From DATLXU01 sp035575515 (GTDB lineage Bacteria; Acidobacteriota; Blastocatellia; UBA7656): a stretch of DNA of 24,723 nt. A model generated the notes under the pieces. It worked only from the letters and a program-made list of their open reading frames with translations, was not told the origin of the DNA and made no database searches. Numbering within the stretch: the first letter of the stretch is position 1; the number at the start of each line of letters is the position of its first letter. Both the position numbers and the translations under genes were made by a program. Below, piece after piece: positions 1-9,160 of this stretch. Where the stretch lies: contig DATLXU010000016.1 in the NCBI GenBank assembly GCA_035575515.1, forward strand, positions 1 to 24,723, given 5' to 3'.

Positions 1-1456
1 CCGCCGCAGGCGTTGTGACCGCGACGCTTCCAGGATCGCCTTTGATGTAGCCGACAGATGACAAGAGACTTGGCCCGCTCATCTGTTTTGCGACCATCAC
101 GTAAGGCCCTTCGACCTGATTCGTGTTGTCGTTATAGACAATGACCGCCGCGCCTTTCGAGTCCATCGAGATCGAAGGGTATTCAAGAAAGCTGCGGTCG
201 CGCATCGGAACGCTCAAGTCGCAGTTCAATCCGTCGAGACAAATCTGTCCGCGATGAATCACGTTCTGGCTCACTTTAATGGCGGGCGTGAACGCGGTCG
301 CGCTGCCCGAAAGCGCGTTGAGCGATTGAGCCATGAAGATGTCCCACGCGCTCGAGGTCGAAGCCGGATTGCCCGCAAGCGGCGAGCGATACCATATCAC
401 GTCAACGCGGCCCGGATCGCCCGCGACTATCCAAGGCATGATGTTTGTCCCCGTGAGCGTGCTGACGCGAACAGGAACAGTCCACGTTGCGCCGCGATCC
501 GACGAGGCGGCCATCCAGATGGCTGAAGCAGTCTGCGACCACACAACGTAGAGATTGCCCGCGCGATCAATCGCAAGCACAGGAAAGACATTCGAGACGC
601 TCACGCCGGGATTGGCGATGCTGAAGTTATTCACCACCATCGGCGTGCCGTCCATAAAGTCCGTTATTCGAAAGACGCGGACGTTCGTGCCCGTGTAGAA
701 AACCTGATAGAGAAGCACCGCGTCTTTTTCGACGCCGTTCACAACAACCTTGCGCTTCTGCTTATCAATCATCAGCGCGCCGGATTGTCCGACCTGCCCG
801 ACGAGCCGCCCCTTGTCCCACGTCAATCCGCCGTCGGTTGTTTTGAAGAGCCAGAAGTTCGACCCCGCGAGGTTGCGCCACGTCGCGTAAGCGATGCCGT
901 TGCCGAAGGCAGCCACCCACTGCCGGTCGTCAACAGCCGCTCCGGGATTTTCATCGCTCACGCACGCGAGCGAATTGACGCGCTCAGGCGGAAAAGTATT
1001 GCCGCCGTCTGTCGAGACTGCGGCGGTAATGCACGCGGCTGACAGGTCAACATAATAGACCCAGTTGTTGTCGTCGAAATCAACGTGCGTGTCGCCGCCG
1101 CCGGGCGCGGTCACCGCGTCGCGCACAATTGGAGTGCCAAGCGGGATGAACGAGCGGCCCCCGTCAATTGATTTCCAAAGCAAGCTCACAGTCGTGCTGA
1201 ATCCGAAAGGCACGGTGGCATAGATATGATCGCGGCCATCAACGCGAATGATAGGCTCGCCACTCGTGGCGGAAAAATCTACTATCGTGTTGTTGCCGAA
1301 AGTTATCTCGGTGTTGAACTGTGGCGGCGGGTTGTTGCTCTGCGCGGATGAAGCGGGCGAAAAGAGAGACGCGACGGCAAGGCATGATATGATGGCTAAA
1401 AGTACTAACGGCGTTTTCACTTTAATGGCGTTCATCCTTTGATCGAGTCGTTTCAT
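1..1456 (-). CDS. Secreted Asp-box/BNR-repeat sialidase-like propeller protein (3' end cut by window)
   Basis: An open frame of 485 codons runs from an ATG at 1456 off the left edge, so the C terminus is missing. The start follows a strong GGGAGGAG ribosome binding site. The N terminus is a signal peptide: basic MKRLDQRMNAIKVK, a hydrophobic stretch at about residues 16-32, then SSAQS as probable cleavage region. At least four Asp-box motifs of the S-x-D-x-G-x-x-W/F type are visible: SIDGGRSF (about 96), STDGGNTF (148), TTDGGLTW (206) and SSDRGATW (318). They recur as in sialidase/BNR beta-propellers. The sialidase catalytic residues are not identifiable by eye, so a sialidase activity is not claimed; many such proteins are glycan-binding or structural propellers. 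It is the last visible gene of the minus-strand exported-protein block. Whether it ends in the C-terminal module of its protease neighbours cannot be seen. An internal ATG at 1435 has no well-spaced ribosome binding site. Confidence 0.8.
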   Translation of the reverse strand, partial: MKRLDQRMNAIKVKTPLVLLAIISCLAVASLFSPASSAQSNNPPPQFNTEITFGNNTIVDFSATSGEPIIRVDGRDHIYATVPFGFSTTVSLLWKSIDGGRSFIPLGTPIVRDAVTAPGGGDTHVDFDDNNWVYYVDLSAACITAAVSTDGGNTFPPERVNSLACVSDENPGAAVDDRQWVAAFGNGIAYATWRNLAGSNFWLFKTTDGGLTWDKGRLVGQVGQSGALMIDKQKRKVVVNGVEKDAVLLYQVFYTGTNVRVFRITDFMDGTPMVVNNFSIANPGVSVSNVFPVLAIDRAGNLYVVWSQTASAIWMAASSDRGATWTVPVRVSTLTGTNIMPWIVAGDPGRVDVIWYRSPLAGNPASTSSAWDIFMAQSLNALSGSATAFTPAIKVSQNVIHRGQICLDGLNCDLSVPMRDRSFLEYPSISMDSKGAAVIVYNDNTNQVEGPYVMVAKQMSGPSLLSSVGYIKGDPGSVAVTTPAA

Positions 1457-1514
1457 GGCTCCTCCCTGTTGAAAGATGGAAAATGATGGTTTGTCACAAG
1501 CGGCTCTCTTTTCT

Positions 1515-1583
1515 CACGCCGCAGAGGCGCAGAGATTCGCAGGAAGTTTCTGCATCTGTGCGGGACTCTGCGCCTGCGGCGTG
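1515..1583. repeat. Long imperfect palindrome in the gap between the BNR gene and the S8 gene
   Basis: The left arm 1515-1534 (CACGCCGCA, a GA bulge, GGCGCAGAG) pairs with the right arm 1566-1583 (CTCTGCGCC then TGCGGCGTG): 18 paired bases with one 2-nt bulge around a 31-nt loop. It starts 9 nt beyond the stop codon of the upstream S8 gene. No T-run follows on the minus strand (GAGAAAAGAGAG follows), so it is not a classical intrinsic terminator. It may act as an mRNA-end stem, or be one copy of a dispersed palindromic element. The rest of the gap 1457-1591 shows only the BNR gene's ribosome binding site. Confidence 0.6.
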
Positions 1584-1591
1584 ATGAGGAG

Positions 1592-4500
1592 TTATGGATT
1601 TATCTTCACGAGATCAACCACGACGGTCTTCGTCAGCGGATTGACTGTGAAGCGAAGCATCTGCGTCAGCCCGGCAAGCGAAGTCGCGGAACCGCTAGCG
1701 CTGCCCGCGCCGCCTCCGCCATCAGGCGTTGACGTTCCGCCGCCGCTTGCTCCACCCGTTCGAGCGTAGCCGGTGACAACAGATGTGAAGGTGAACAGTT
1801 CACTTGCATTGTCCTGGAAGCGCATCGTTCGCTTGCCGCTAACTTCATTCGGGCTGAACTGCTCGTCGCTGCCAAGCTGCCGCGAGTAATCAAACAGCGC
1901 AGCCGTCGCCGCGCTCGTGCCATCGCCGCTGTTGTCGGCATTGATGACGCGCACGGTTCCTGAGCCTGAGCTGATGCTTACGATTTTGAATTCAACCAGC
2001 GGCACGTAAGTGTTCGACGATTGATTCGTCATCGCGAGGTCAAGCTGAAACACGCCGTCTGTCAGCGAAACATTCGAGATGCTGTTCTTCACAAGATTGG
2101 TTATCTCCTGCTTCGCTCGCTGGTCAACGAGCACGCTTGCGACGTTGCTCGGATTGGAGACGAATAATCCGATCTGGCCCGGATACATCGCCCGCACGCG
2201 GAAGAAGTATTGACCATTGGCGAGCGCGTTGAACGCATAGCTCGATGTTGAGCCGCTGACATCGGCAACTATCTGCCACGCCTGATTGTCGGTTGATTGC
2301 TCAACTTCAAAGCCTTGCTCGCCGCCGCGCGGAGTCCACTGAATCGTCACGTTGCCGTCGAAATCAACTTGGCGACCCTGCGCGTCAACGAAATCTCCAG
2401 CGATTGTTTGAAGCGCGGGCGGAAGCGTGTTGCCTCTGAAATGCGTGACGTTGAGCGTGAAGTTGGTCGGCCCGCCAAGAAAGCCCGTCACCCTTATTCG
2501 ATAGTTGCCGCCGCGACTAATGGGCGTGCTTATGAACTCAGGCCCGCCGGGGTTTGTCGAGCTTGCTATCTGAGCGCCGCTTGGATCAAAGAGGAACATA
2601 TCGAGATCGGCGACGTTGTCATCAACCAACTCCATGAACTCTAGCGACGCTTCAAGCTTCGTCGTTGTGTCGCTCACAGGGATGGTGAAATCCTGATACG
2701 TCACGCCCGCAGCAGTCTGGCTGTTGGCGTCGCCTGCGATGATCGTCCCCGCGCGCGGAGCATCAGTCACCGTGTTGCCTGCCGCTGGAACAGAGAACGT
2801 CGGCCTGAAGTAGAACGGCATGCGCAGGCTCTCCGCCCCGTCCGCTCGCGTAGCCGTCACGTACCATTGCATCTGAATCCGCTCAAACACGACTTGATTG
2901 TTGATGACTTTTGCAGCCATCACGTCGCGGATCAGGTTGCCGTCGAAGGTTGCATTGACCGTAAACGTGGCTGAGCCGTTCGCGGGCACGGTGACGCTTG
3001 TGGGTGATACGCTCACGCCGATGCCATTCAGTTGCAGGTCTCGGTTGTTTACAACGTTGAGGTTGTAAGTTCCGCCCTGACCCGACAGGTCTTTAATTGT
3101 GACGGTCACGCTCTGGCTGCTCGTGACGCGATTGTTAACAACAGGCACTTCGCCGAAAGAGTGCGAGCCGAGAATCGAAGGCGCGTTGATGCCGTCGCCT
3201 GCGACTCCCATCAATGCCTTCGCGTTGACGGCTTCAAAGACATCAATCAGCCCGCCGCCCATGTCAATTATCGAATCGTTCGCGAGACCGTCTGCTTTAG
3301 GCATTTGATTCTCGTTGCGCAGGTTCGTCGCAGTGTTGATGAGCGCGGTGCGGATCATATCGGGATTCCATCCGGGATGAGCTTGCTTGACCAGCGCGGC
3401 AGCGCCCGCGACGTGCGGCGTCGCCATCGAGGTTCCGCTTATCGCGCCATAGTTGCCGCCAGCCAGCGCGCCGAGCACGCTTGCCGGAGGCATCGCCGCA
3501 AGCACGTTCACGCCCGGAGCCGACACGTCAGGCTTCACCTGCCCGAACCCTTGAACCGGACCGCGCGAGCTGAAGTTAGCCATCTCGCCAACGAAGCTCG
3601 TTCCGAAGAACGGATTGAGTCGAATCGGGAATTCCGAGATTGTTCCATTCGCCGGATCAACATTGTTGTCATCCGTCGACGAGATCAGATCAATCAGATA
3701 CTCGCCGTCCGCAGGCATGATGTTTGCGGCAGGAATCGTCGAGCGAACGGCGGTCGGATTCTGTGTGCTTGAGACGAATATTACAGCAACAGCTCCAGCC
3801 GCTGCGCCGTTGTTCGCCACCTGCGCGAAGAGCGTCTGCGGTATCTTCGGATCGGTGAGCTTCACGAGCGCGATGCGGCCTCGCACGCTCGCGGGCCATT
3901 CGTCAATCGTCTGCCCGTTGCGCACGAAGACGTAATACTGAGCCATCGAGCCTTGAGGCGGCGCGGGAGTTCCGGCCATCGGGAAGAGTCTTATCTGGCT
4001 GCGCTGGCCTGCGGCCAACGGCAGGTTGCTTGCAGGCGTGACCGCGCCCGTCAGGTTGCGATTCACCGACGATGGATTGAGCACATCGGCTGAGTAGCCT
4101 GCATTCGAGCCGGGGTCGGTGTCGGCAGCGACCGCGATGACACGACGGCCCGCGGCCGGCGCGCCGAGCGTCCCTTCGCCCGGTCCGCTGTTGCCCGCAG
4201 CAGCCACGACAGTGCAGCCGAGCAGCACCGCGTTGTCAGATGCGACAGACGTTGGATTGTCTGGCCCGCCGCCTCCACCCAAACTCATGTTGATGACGTG
4301 AGCCACAGGCTTTGGCAATCCATCAAGTGTGCGAGGCGAAACCGCATCCTCGATTGCCATCACGATGTTCGACGTCAGGCAGCCGCCGACGGGACCGCCT
4401 ACAGCGCCCACAGTTGAGAGCGAATCCGAGCATACTTTGTATGACATCAGCTTGGCCTGCGGCGCGACCCCGTGAAGGCGAATGTCATCGGCTGTCATCG

Positions 4501-5284
4501 GAAGTCCGTCCGCGCCGGGCGCAAAGCCGAGATAGCCCGCGATGGTCGAAGCGACGTGCGTGCCGTGCCCGAATCCGTCGGTCACGATGTCTGCCATCGG
4601 AAGCGAATAGATTACTTTCTTATTGGTGTTGACTGCGGCGACTGTCGGTTGAACGGCGAGTCGCGGAGGAGTCGGGTCGCCGCCGAACATCTCGTGCGGC
4701 CAGTCAATGCCTGTGTCAATCACGGCGACGTTGATGCCCTGACCTTCGTAGCCTTCGCGGAAGTCATCGAACTGCGTCAACTCGGCAATCTGACCGTAAA
4801 CTTCGGGCGCGCGGATGTAGGGAACGCTCTTGTCGAGGTTGACGCACAGCGAGCTGTTCGAATGAACCTTCTTGACCTGCGGGAGGCTTTCGATGAGGGG
4901 GATGGCAGCGAGCGGAACTTTCAACGTGATGCCGTTGAAGACGAGCGTGTAACGAAGCTCAGGAGTTGCGGCGACGTTGCCGCTTGCGTCTTTGATGTTG
5001 AAAGTCTGCACCTGAAAACTTATTCCTCTGCTGCGGAGCGCGTTTAGGAATTGATCCTGAGCTGCGCGCAGGTTATTGCGATAAGCCTGAAGCTGATCGT
5101 CCGTAAGCGGCGTGCCGCTCTGCTCGGCTCGCGCCGCCGGGAGCGCAGCAGGTTCATCGCGAAGTTCGACGATAACAGAAGCAATGCCGCTCTGTTGCGC
5201 GGACGAGGTGAAGCCGGGCAGCATCGCAATACCCGTGATAACTGCGGCGAAGATAATCACTCTTAGCAAGCGGGAAATCTTCAT
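1592..5284 (-). CDS. Secreted S8 subtilisin-like serine peptidase with PA, PPC-like, Fn3-like and shared C-terminal module (1230 aa)
   Basis: This is a large exported endopeptidase. The N terminus MKISRLLRVIIFAAVITG is a signal peptide ending near SSAQQ. An I9-like propeptide covers about residues 34-145. The catalytic domain has Asp190 (VIDTGID), His240 (GHGTHVA), oxyanion Asn365 (AAAGNSGP) and Ser619 (SGTSMATPHVAG), so the triad is intact. A PA-type insert lies at about 440-540, between Asn and Ser as in lactocepin-like subtilases. After the protease come beta-sandwich domains (about 700-830), a PPC-like domain (about 860-947), an Fn3-like domain (about 985-1055), and a C-terminal module (about 1058-1230) shared with the M36 and the other large S8 protein. 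A Gly/Ser-rich linker (1174-1205) splits off the module's last strand, RFTVNPLTK. The ATG at 5284 is chosen because AAAGGAGG precedes it by 8 nt and the signal peptide begins there. A GTG 27 nt upstream would put charged residues ahead of it. Confidence 0.93.
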   Translation of the reverse strand: MKISRLLRVIIFAAVITGIAMLPGFTSSAQQSGIASVIVELRDEPAALPAARAEQSGTPLTDDQLQAYRNNLRAAQDQFLNALRSRGISFQVQTFNIKDASGNVAATPELRYTLVFNGITLKVPLAAIPLIESLPQVKKVHSNSSLCVNLDKSVPYIRAPEVYGQIAELTQFDDFREGYEGQGINVAVIDTGIDWPHEMFGGDPTPPRLAVQPTVAAVNTNKKVIYSLPMADIVTDGFGHGTHVASTIAGYLGFAPGADGLPMTADDIRLHGVAPQAKLMSYKVCSDSLSTVGAVGGPVGGCLTSNIVMAIEDAVSPRTLDGLPKPVAHVINMSLGGGGGPDNPTSVASDNAVLLGCTVVAAAGNSGPGEGTLGAPAAGRRVIAVAADTDPGSNAGYSADVLNPSSVNRNLTGAVTPASNLPLAAGQRSQIRLFPMAGTPAPPQGSMAQYYVFVRNGQTIDEWPASVRGRIALVKLTDPKIPQTLFAQVANNGAAAGAVAVIFVSSTQNPTAVRSTIPAANIMPADGEYLIDLISSTDDNNVDPANGTISEFPIRLNPFFGTSFVGEMANFSSRGPVQGFGQVKPDVSAPGVNVLAAMPPASVLGALAGGNYGAISGTSMATPHVAGAAALVKQAHPGWNPDMIRTALINTATNLRNENQMPKADGLANDSIIDMGGGLIDVFEAVNAKALMGVAGDGINAPSILGSHSFGEVPVVNNRVTSSQSVTVTIKDLSGQGGTYNLNVVNNRDLQLNGIGVSVSPTSVTVPANGSATFTVNATFDGNLIRDVMAAKVINNQVVFERIQMQWYVTATRADGAESLRMPFYFRPTFSVPAAGNTVTDAPRAGTIIAGDANSQTAAGVTYQDFTIPVSDTTTKLEASLEFMELVDDNVADLDMFLFDPSGAQIASSTNPGGPEFISTPISRGGNYRIRVTGFLGGPTNFTLNVTHFRGNTLPPALQTIAGDFVDAQGRQVDFDGNVTIQWTPRGGEQGFEVEQSTDNQAWQIVADVSGSTSSYAFNALANGQYFFRVRAMYPGQIGLFVSNPSNVASVLVDQRAKQEITNLVKNSISNVSLTDGVFQLDLAMTNQSSNTYVPLVEFKIVSISSGSGTVRVINADNSGDGTSAATAALFDYSRQLGSDEQFSPNEVSGKRTMRFQDNASELFTFTSVVTGYARTGGASGGGTSTPDGGGGAGSASGSATSLAGLTQMLRFTVNPLTKTVVVDLVKINP

Positions 5285-5292
5285 GGAAAGCG

Positions 5293-5300
5293 CCTCCTTT
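5293..5300 (-). promoter_or_regulatory. Ribosome binding site that fixes the S8 start at 5284
   Basis: On the minus strand this reads AAAGGAGG, a near-perfect Shine-Dalgarno sequence 8 nt before the ATG at 5284. It lies inside the longer alternative frame beginning at GTG 5311, which argues against that longer start. Confidence 0.8.
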
Positions 5301-5463
5301 TCTGAGTCCACAAAACGGAACTTTCGATTGTGGGTTTTTATTGAAGCTGTGAATCAGACAGCCGTCTTGCGGGGAGGGACTTGGGAAGCAGTAGCGCAGC
5401 CTTTCTCGCGCGCTGCTCGTCTGGGTTATTTATCACCGAAAGAACAAAGCCTGAAACTTTTAT

Positions 5464-5499
5464 GAAGCGACTGGCGACCGGTTCATCGCCAGTCGCTTC
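5464..5499. terminator. Perfect 14-bp hairpin just after the M36 gene
   Basis: Arms GAAGCGACTGGCGA (5464-5477) and TCGCCAGTCGCTTC (5486-5499) are perfectly complementary around an 8-nt loop. On the minus strand the hairpin begins 17 nt after the stop codon of the metallopeptidase gene, the place expected for a terminator. The sequence that follows (ATAAAAGTTTC) has no proper U-run, so it may work as a factor-dependent terminator or a 3'-end stabiliser. The rest of the gap 5285-5516 shows no gene and no convincing promoter. Confidence 0.45.
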
Positions 5500-5516
5500 G
5501 ATTGTCAACCGGCCCG

Positions 5517-8500
5517 CTAGTTGAGCAACTGAAGGCTAACGGACTTGGTGAGAGGATTGACCGTAAATCGCACGAGCTTCACAAGCGTCACGCCTTTGGT
5601 CGAGGGCAGGAACGAAGTGCTACTGCTCGTGCTGCCGCCCGCGCCGCCTGAGCCGAAGAAGAACATCGTGCTCGTGATGGTGAACTCGGTCGGGCCGCTC
5701 CCAAAGCCAATCACTCTGTAGCGATACGTTCGGCCCGGAGTAATTCCGGCTATCAGATCTTCTCGCGGCCCGAAATTGCCCGATGACCCGATGACGTTAT
5801 CTTGATCGTCGAGCAACTCGAAATCGAGATCGGGCAGCGTCGTGGCGAGCGGCGTTGGCGCATCGAGCGAAGCGTTCACGCCGAACGAATTCGGCTGCGC
5901 CACGAACGGCACATCAACATAGTCAACTCCGTTCACCAGTTGCTCGCCCCCGCTTCCGAGCACGATCAAGCCATTGAACGTCGTGGTCGTGCCGGTGTAA
6001 TTGGGCGGCGCTGCACCTCCCGCGCCGTCGCCGGGCTGGCTGCCATTTGCTGCCATCGGCGCGAGCCTGACGTTCGCCGTCACCACCGCGTCGAAGGTGA
6101 AAAGCTGCGCCAGCGAGTCGTTGAATTGCAGGTGGCGCGGGGCAGAGGTCGCGCCCACTGCGAGCGACTGGTTGTAGATGAAGCTCGCAGGCGTCTGCTG
6201 GCCATCGCCTCCGTTGTCGGCGTTCTTCACCGTGACGCTCGGATCCGAAATGTGAACAATGCGGAAATTAATTGGCGAATAGATCACACCATCAGGCGAC
6301 GCAACGCCGTTGTTCGTGATCGTCTGATCGAACTCGAACACGCCATTCGCAAACCTGACGTTCGAGATAGTCGCCTTGATCGCCGCAGTCACATCCTGAA
6401 TCGAGGAGTTGACCGCGGCGCCCGCGCTCAGGTCTGACGCGCCGACCTGATGATTCGGATTGATCGAAAGAGCGCGCACGGCATACTCGGTGCCGAGCAT
6501 CTCGTTGAAGCCGCTGGCATCTGAAGTTGACTTGATGCCAGCCGGGCCGAAGAACTCTGCAATCGGCCCTTTGTCTTCGTAGCTCGTCGTCGGCGTGAGC
6601 ACGTATGCGACGTGGCTCCATCCGTTGGTGGAAGCATCGCCGTCGAAGTACTCGCGGCCCGGCACGCCTTTGAACTGGCGCTGGCCTGCGGTTCCGACTT
6701 TGCGCTTGAAGATTTCGTAAGCGAACGCGCCGCTCACGGGTTGCCAGTTGACCTGAAGCGACTTCGATGAAGCAGGCACAACCGTTATTCCTTGCGGCGC
6801 GCCAACGTGAGCTTGATCGGCGGCGAATTGCGTGACGCGCGTCGAGATAGTCTGACGCCCACCCGCAGGCGAAGCTGCATTCACGCCCAGCTCGTGCGAA
6901 GCAAAGACCTGCCAGATTAACGCTTCATGCAGTCCGGGCGCATCGGGGTCGAGCGGGTTGGTCGGATAAAGCAAACGGTCGGCTTCAATCAAAGCGTCGC
7001 GCGCTTTGACGAACGTGTCGGGCGAAGTGAGACCGAGGATGTATAGCGAGCCTAAAAAGATTCGCTCCCACGATTCCTGACCCTGCGTGATCTGGCGCGT
7101 CGGCTGCCCGTCGAGGAACGCGGGTCGGGAGAACCGAAGCTGCGGCTCAAGCGCCTTCATCAGGTAGCGCAGGTCCCACATCGTCGCGACGTAGATTTCG
7201 CCGTCGCGGTGAACCTCGAAAGCGTTCGCCGTCCCGCGCGTGCCGAGTTGCGAATACTTGAGCGTCGAATGCACGGATCGAATCCACGCAAGTCGGTTGG
7301 GATCGCGGCCCGTTTCGTTTGCGAAGATTTGTCCGTCGCGCACGGCCTGTCGAATCCTCGCGCCTTGCACGACATATTCACCTATCGCTTCGGCGTCGGT
7401 GATCGTGTAAGCCCACAGGTCGGCCTGGCCTTCGTTGAGCGCGCCGCCTTCGGGCGCGCCTTCAAGTCCCGCAATCGGCGTCGAGATCGAATGCATCCCT
7501 TCGTGATAAGCGACTGCGCCGTCTTTGCCGAGATCGTTGAAGAGGTAGCCGTGCCCGTAAGTGGTCGGATTGACGATGAACTTTGGACCGTCGGGCGGCA
7601 GAATTGTTCCGCTCAGCGGGAGCGAGAATGCGTTGTCGAATCCAAGCGACGAACGGATTATCGCGTCCGGGCTTGAAGTGTCGGTCGGCCCGACGATGTT
7701 CGGAAGATGGGCAAGCCCGACCAGCGGCTTGTCGCTGTTCGGATAGGTGTCGGGGAACGAACCCTGCCCGATGCGATTGTTCACCGAATCGTCGCGGCGG
7801 TGAATGTCGTCAACGTATTCGAGCAGGTAGTTGATGAAGAAGAACAGGTTCACTTCATCAATGTGCTCGGCGGGTTCTGCGAGGTCGTCCGCCTCGTTGG
7901 GCTGAGCTTCAAGCGGCTGGTTGTTCTGGCGGAAGTGGAACGTGCCGAGTGCGGCCTGCTCGAATGGCTGCTTCGTTGCAAGAACATTTTGAACGAGCGC
8001 GTGCGGGCCGCTCAACGTGCCGTTCACACCCGTCACATTCATCCCCTGATTGAACGAGCGGAGATGCACGCGCAGCAGTCCTTCTGGCTCACCGTTTTGA
8101 TCGAGCTTCAACTCGCCGGTGTCGGGATTGACGAGCGTGGGATGATTCGGATAGATGTCTGCGGTGAACGGCAGCGCGCTCTGATAACGAACCATGTTCT
8201 CGCGCGAAAGTATCTGGCCGCTTGTCGCATCAATTTGAGTGACGAAAACGCCGAAAGGATTCCGCGAGTACGTGACGACGCTCCACGCAAGCCTGTAGCC
8301 GTCGGCTGTCGGGAACACATTTAATAGAGGCTCGCGCAGCGCGGGAGCGATCTGAGATTCAATCGCATCGAATGCGGGCGCGAGGTACTGCTCGGCGCTC
8401 GCGGGTCGCGAAACGGCGTACTGAGCGAGCGCCGTTTGCGCCGCAGCCGCTGCTGTTGTAGCAGTCAACGCCGGAACCGTTGAAATGTTCACGTCGCGAT

Positions 8501-9020
8501 AAGTCGAACCCATCACCATTCTGATTCGCTTATCGCTATCCATCACAAATCCCAATCCGCCGCCCGCAACATCAACGCCTCCGACCTGCTGCTGGAATCG
8601 GAGCAGGTATCCGCCGAGAGCTTCTTTCTGTGAGACGAGCGCGAGCGAAGATGTGCCGACGCCGAACAGCGTCGAGTTCTGCGCGATGAAAGCGCGCGCG
8701 ACCGTTTCGGGCGCGTCGCTTGATGGCGCGGTGTGGAACCCCATCATCACGTCGGGCGAACCGGCGAACGGGTTCCATCTTATTGTGGCTTGACTGCCGT
8801 AAGTGGCTTTGAATGAATCGAGCGCCGCGAGCTGCGCAGACGTGGCCTTGCGGATGCCTGCCTTCAACAGGTTCACGTCTATGTCGGGAGCCGTAGCGCG
8901 ATAAGGATTGAAGTCGAGCGCGCCTGCTCCCTCAGACGGCAGCGGCGCAAGTATAACAAATGTAGCTATGAGCAGAGCGACTGACAGAGCGATTATCTTT
9001 GAACGATGCTGTTTCATCAT
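5517..9020 (-). CDS. Secreted M36 (fungalysin-like) zinc metallopeptidase with Fn3-like, PPC-like and shared C-terminal module (1167 aa)
   Basis: This is an exported metalloendopeptidase. The signal peptide covers about residues 1-31 (hydrophobic IIALSVALLIATFVILAP). A long FTP/PepSY-type propeptide region follows (about 35-280), with DATSGQIL near residue 264. The zinc site is H506-E-G-M-H510, with the third ligand probably Glu530 in GALNEGQADL, matching the HExxH...E-G-x-x-D arrangement of M36 peptidases. An Fn3-like domain lies at about 740-860. The C-terminal module starts near 875 (TISNV, then GVFEFDQT and NADNGGDG) and ends with RFTVNPLTKSV at about 1151-1161. A PPC-like domain (about 1010-1118) sits between the module's body and that last strand. 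AAGGGGAAGG precedes tandem ATGs at 9020 and 9017; the second has the better spacing, so the true start may be 9017. The protease is unrelated in fold to its S8 neighbours yet shares their tail. Confidence 0.9.
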   Translation of the reverse strand: MMKQHRSKIIALSVALLIATFVILAPLPSEGAGALDFNPYRATAPDIDVNLLKAGIRKATSAQLAALDSFKATYGSQATIRWNPFAGSPDVMMGFHTAPSSDAPETVARAFIAQNSTLFGVGTSSLALVSQKEALGGYLLRFQQQVGGVDVAGGGLGFVMDSDKRIRMVMGSTYRDVNISTVPALTATTAAAAAQTALAQYAVSRPASAEQYLAPAFDAIESQIAPALREPLLNVFPTADGYRLAWSVVTYSRNPFGVFVTQIDATSGQILSRENMVRYQSALPFTADIYPNHPTLVNPDTGELKLDQNGEPEGLLRVHLRSFNQGMNVTGVNGTLSGPHALVQNVLATKQPFEQAALGTFHFRQNNQPLEAQPNEADDLAEPAEHIDEVNLFFFINYLLEYVDDIHRRDDSVNNRIGQGSFPDTYPNSDKPLVGLAHLPNIVGPTDTSSPDAIIRSSLGFDNAFSLPLSGTILPPDGPKFIVNPTTYGHGYLFNDLGKDGAVAYHEGMHSISTPIAGLEGAPEGGALNEGQADLWAYTITDAEAIGEYVVQGARIRQAVRDGQIFANETGRDPNRLAWIRSVHSTLKYSQLGTRGTANAFEVHRDGEIYVATMWDLRYLMKALEPQLRFSRPAFLDGQPTRQITQGQESWERIFLGSLYILGLTSPDTFVKARDALIEADRLLYPTNPLDPDAPGLHEALIWQVFASHELGVNAASPAGGRQTISTRVTQFAADQAHVGAPQGITVVPASSKSLQVNWQPVSGAFAYEIFKRKVGTAGQRQFKGVPGREYFDGDASTNGWSHVAYVLTPTTSYEDKGPIAEFFGPAGIKSTSDASGFNEMLGTEYAVRALSINPNHQVGASDLSAGAAVNSSIQDVTAAIKATISNVRFANGVFEFDQTITNNGVASPDGVIYSPINFRIVHISDPSVTVKNADNGGDGQQTPASFIYNQSLAVGATSAPRHLQFNDSLAQLFTFDAVVTANVRLAPMAANGSQPGDGAGGAAPPNYTGTTTTFNGLIVLGSGGEQLVNGVDYVDVPFVAQPNSFGVNASLDAPTPLATTLPDLDFELLDDQDNVIGSSGNFGPREDLIAGITPGRTYRYRVIGFGSGPTEFTITSTMFFFGSGGAGGSTSSSTSFLPSTKGVTLVKLVRFTVNPLTKSVSLQLLN

Positions 9021-9117
9021 CCTTCCCCTTTCTTTAATTGCAGACGATCTACAGCGTGTTTCACAACTTTGATCGCATTGAACTGGTTGATGATGGGGAG
9101 TGGCGGTGAGGATTAAC

Positions 9118-9160
9118 GGCAGAGCGAGCCGGCGACCCGCTCTGCCTGTCTGTTTTTTTT
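9118..9160 (+). terminator. Plus-strand intrinsic terminator-like hairpin
   Basis: Arms GGCAGAGCG (9118-9126) and CGCTCTGCC (9138-9146) enclose an 11-nt loop and are followed on the plus strand by TGTCTG and eight T residues (9153-9160). The form is that of a plus-strand rho-independent terminator, although the flanking genes are on the minus strand. For the minus-strand S8/SLH gene ending at 9159 the same stem lies just past the stop codon but has no T-run after it. The rest of the gap 9021-9158 shows only the M36 gene's ribosome binding site. Confidence 0.5.
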
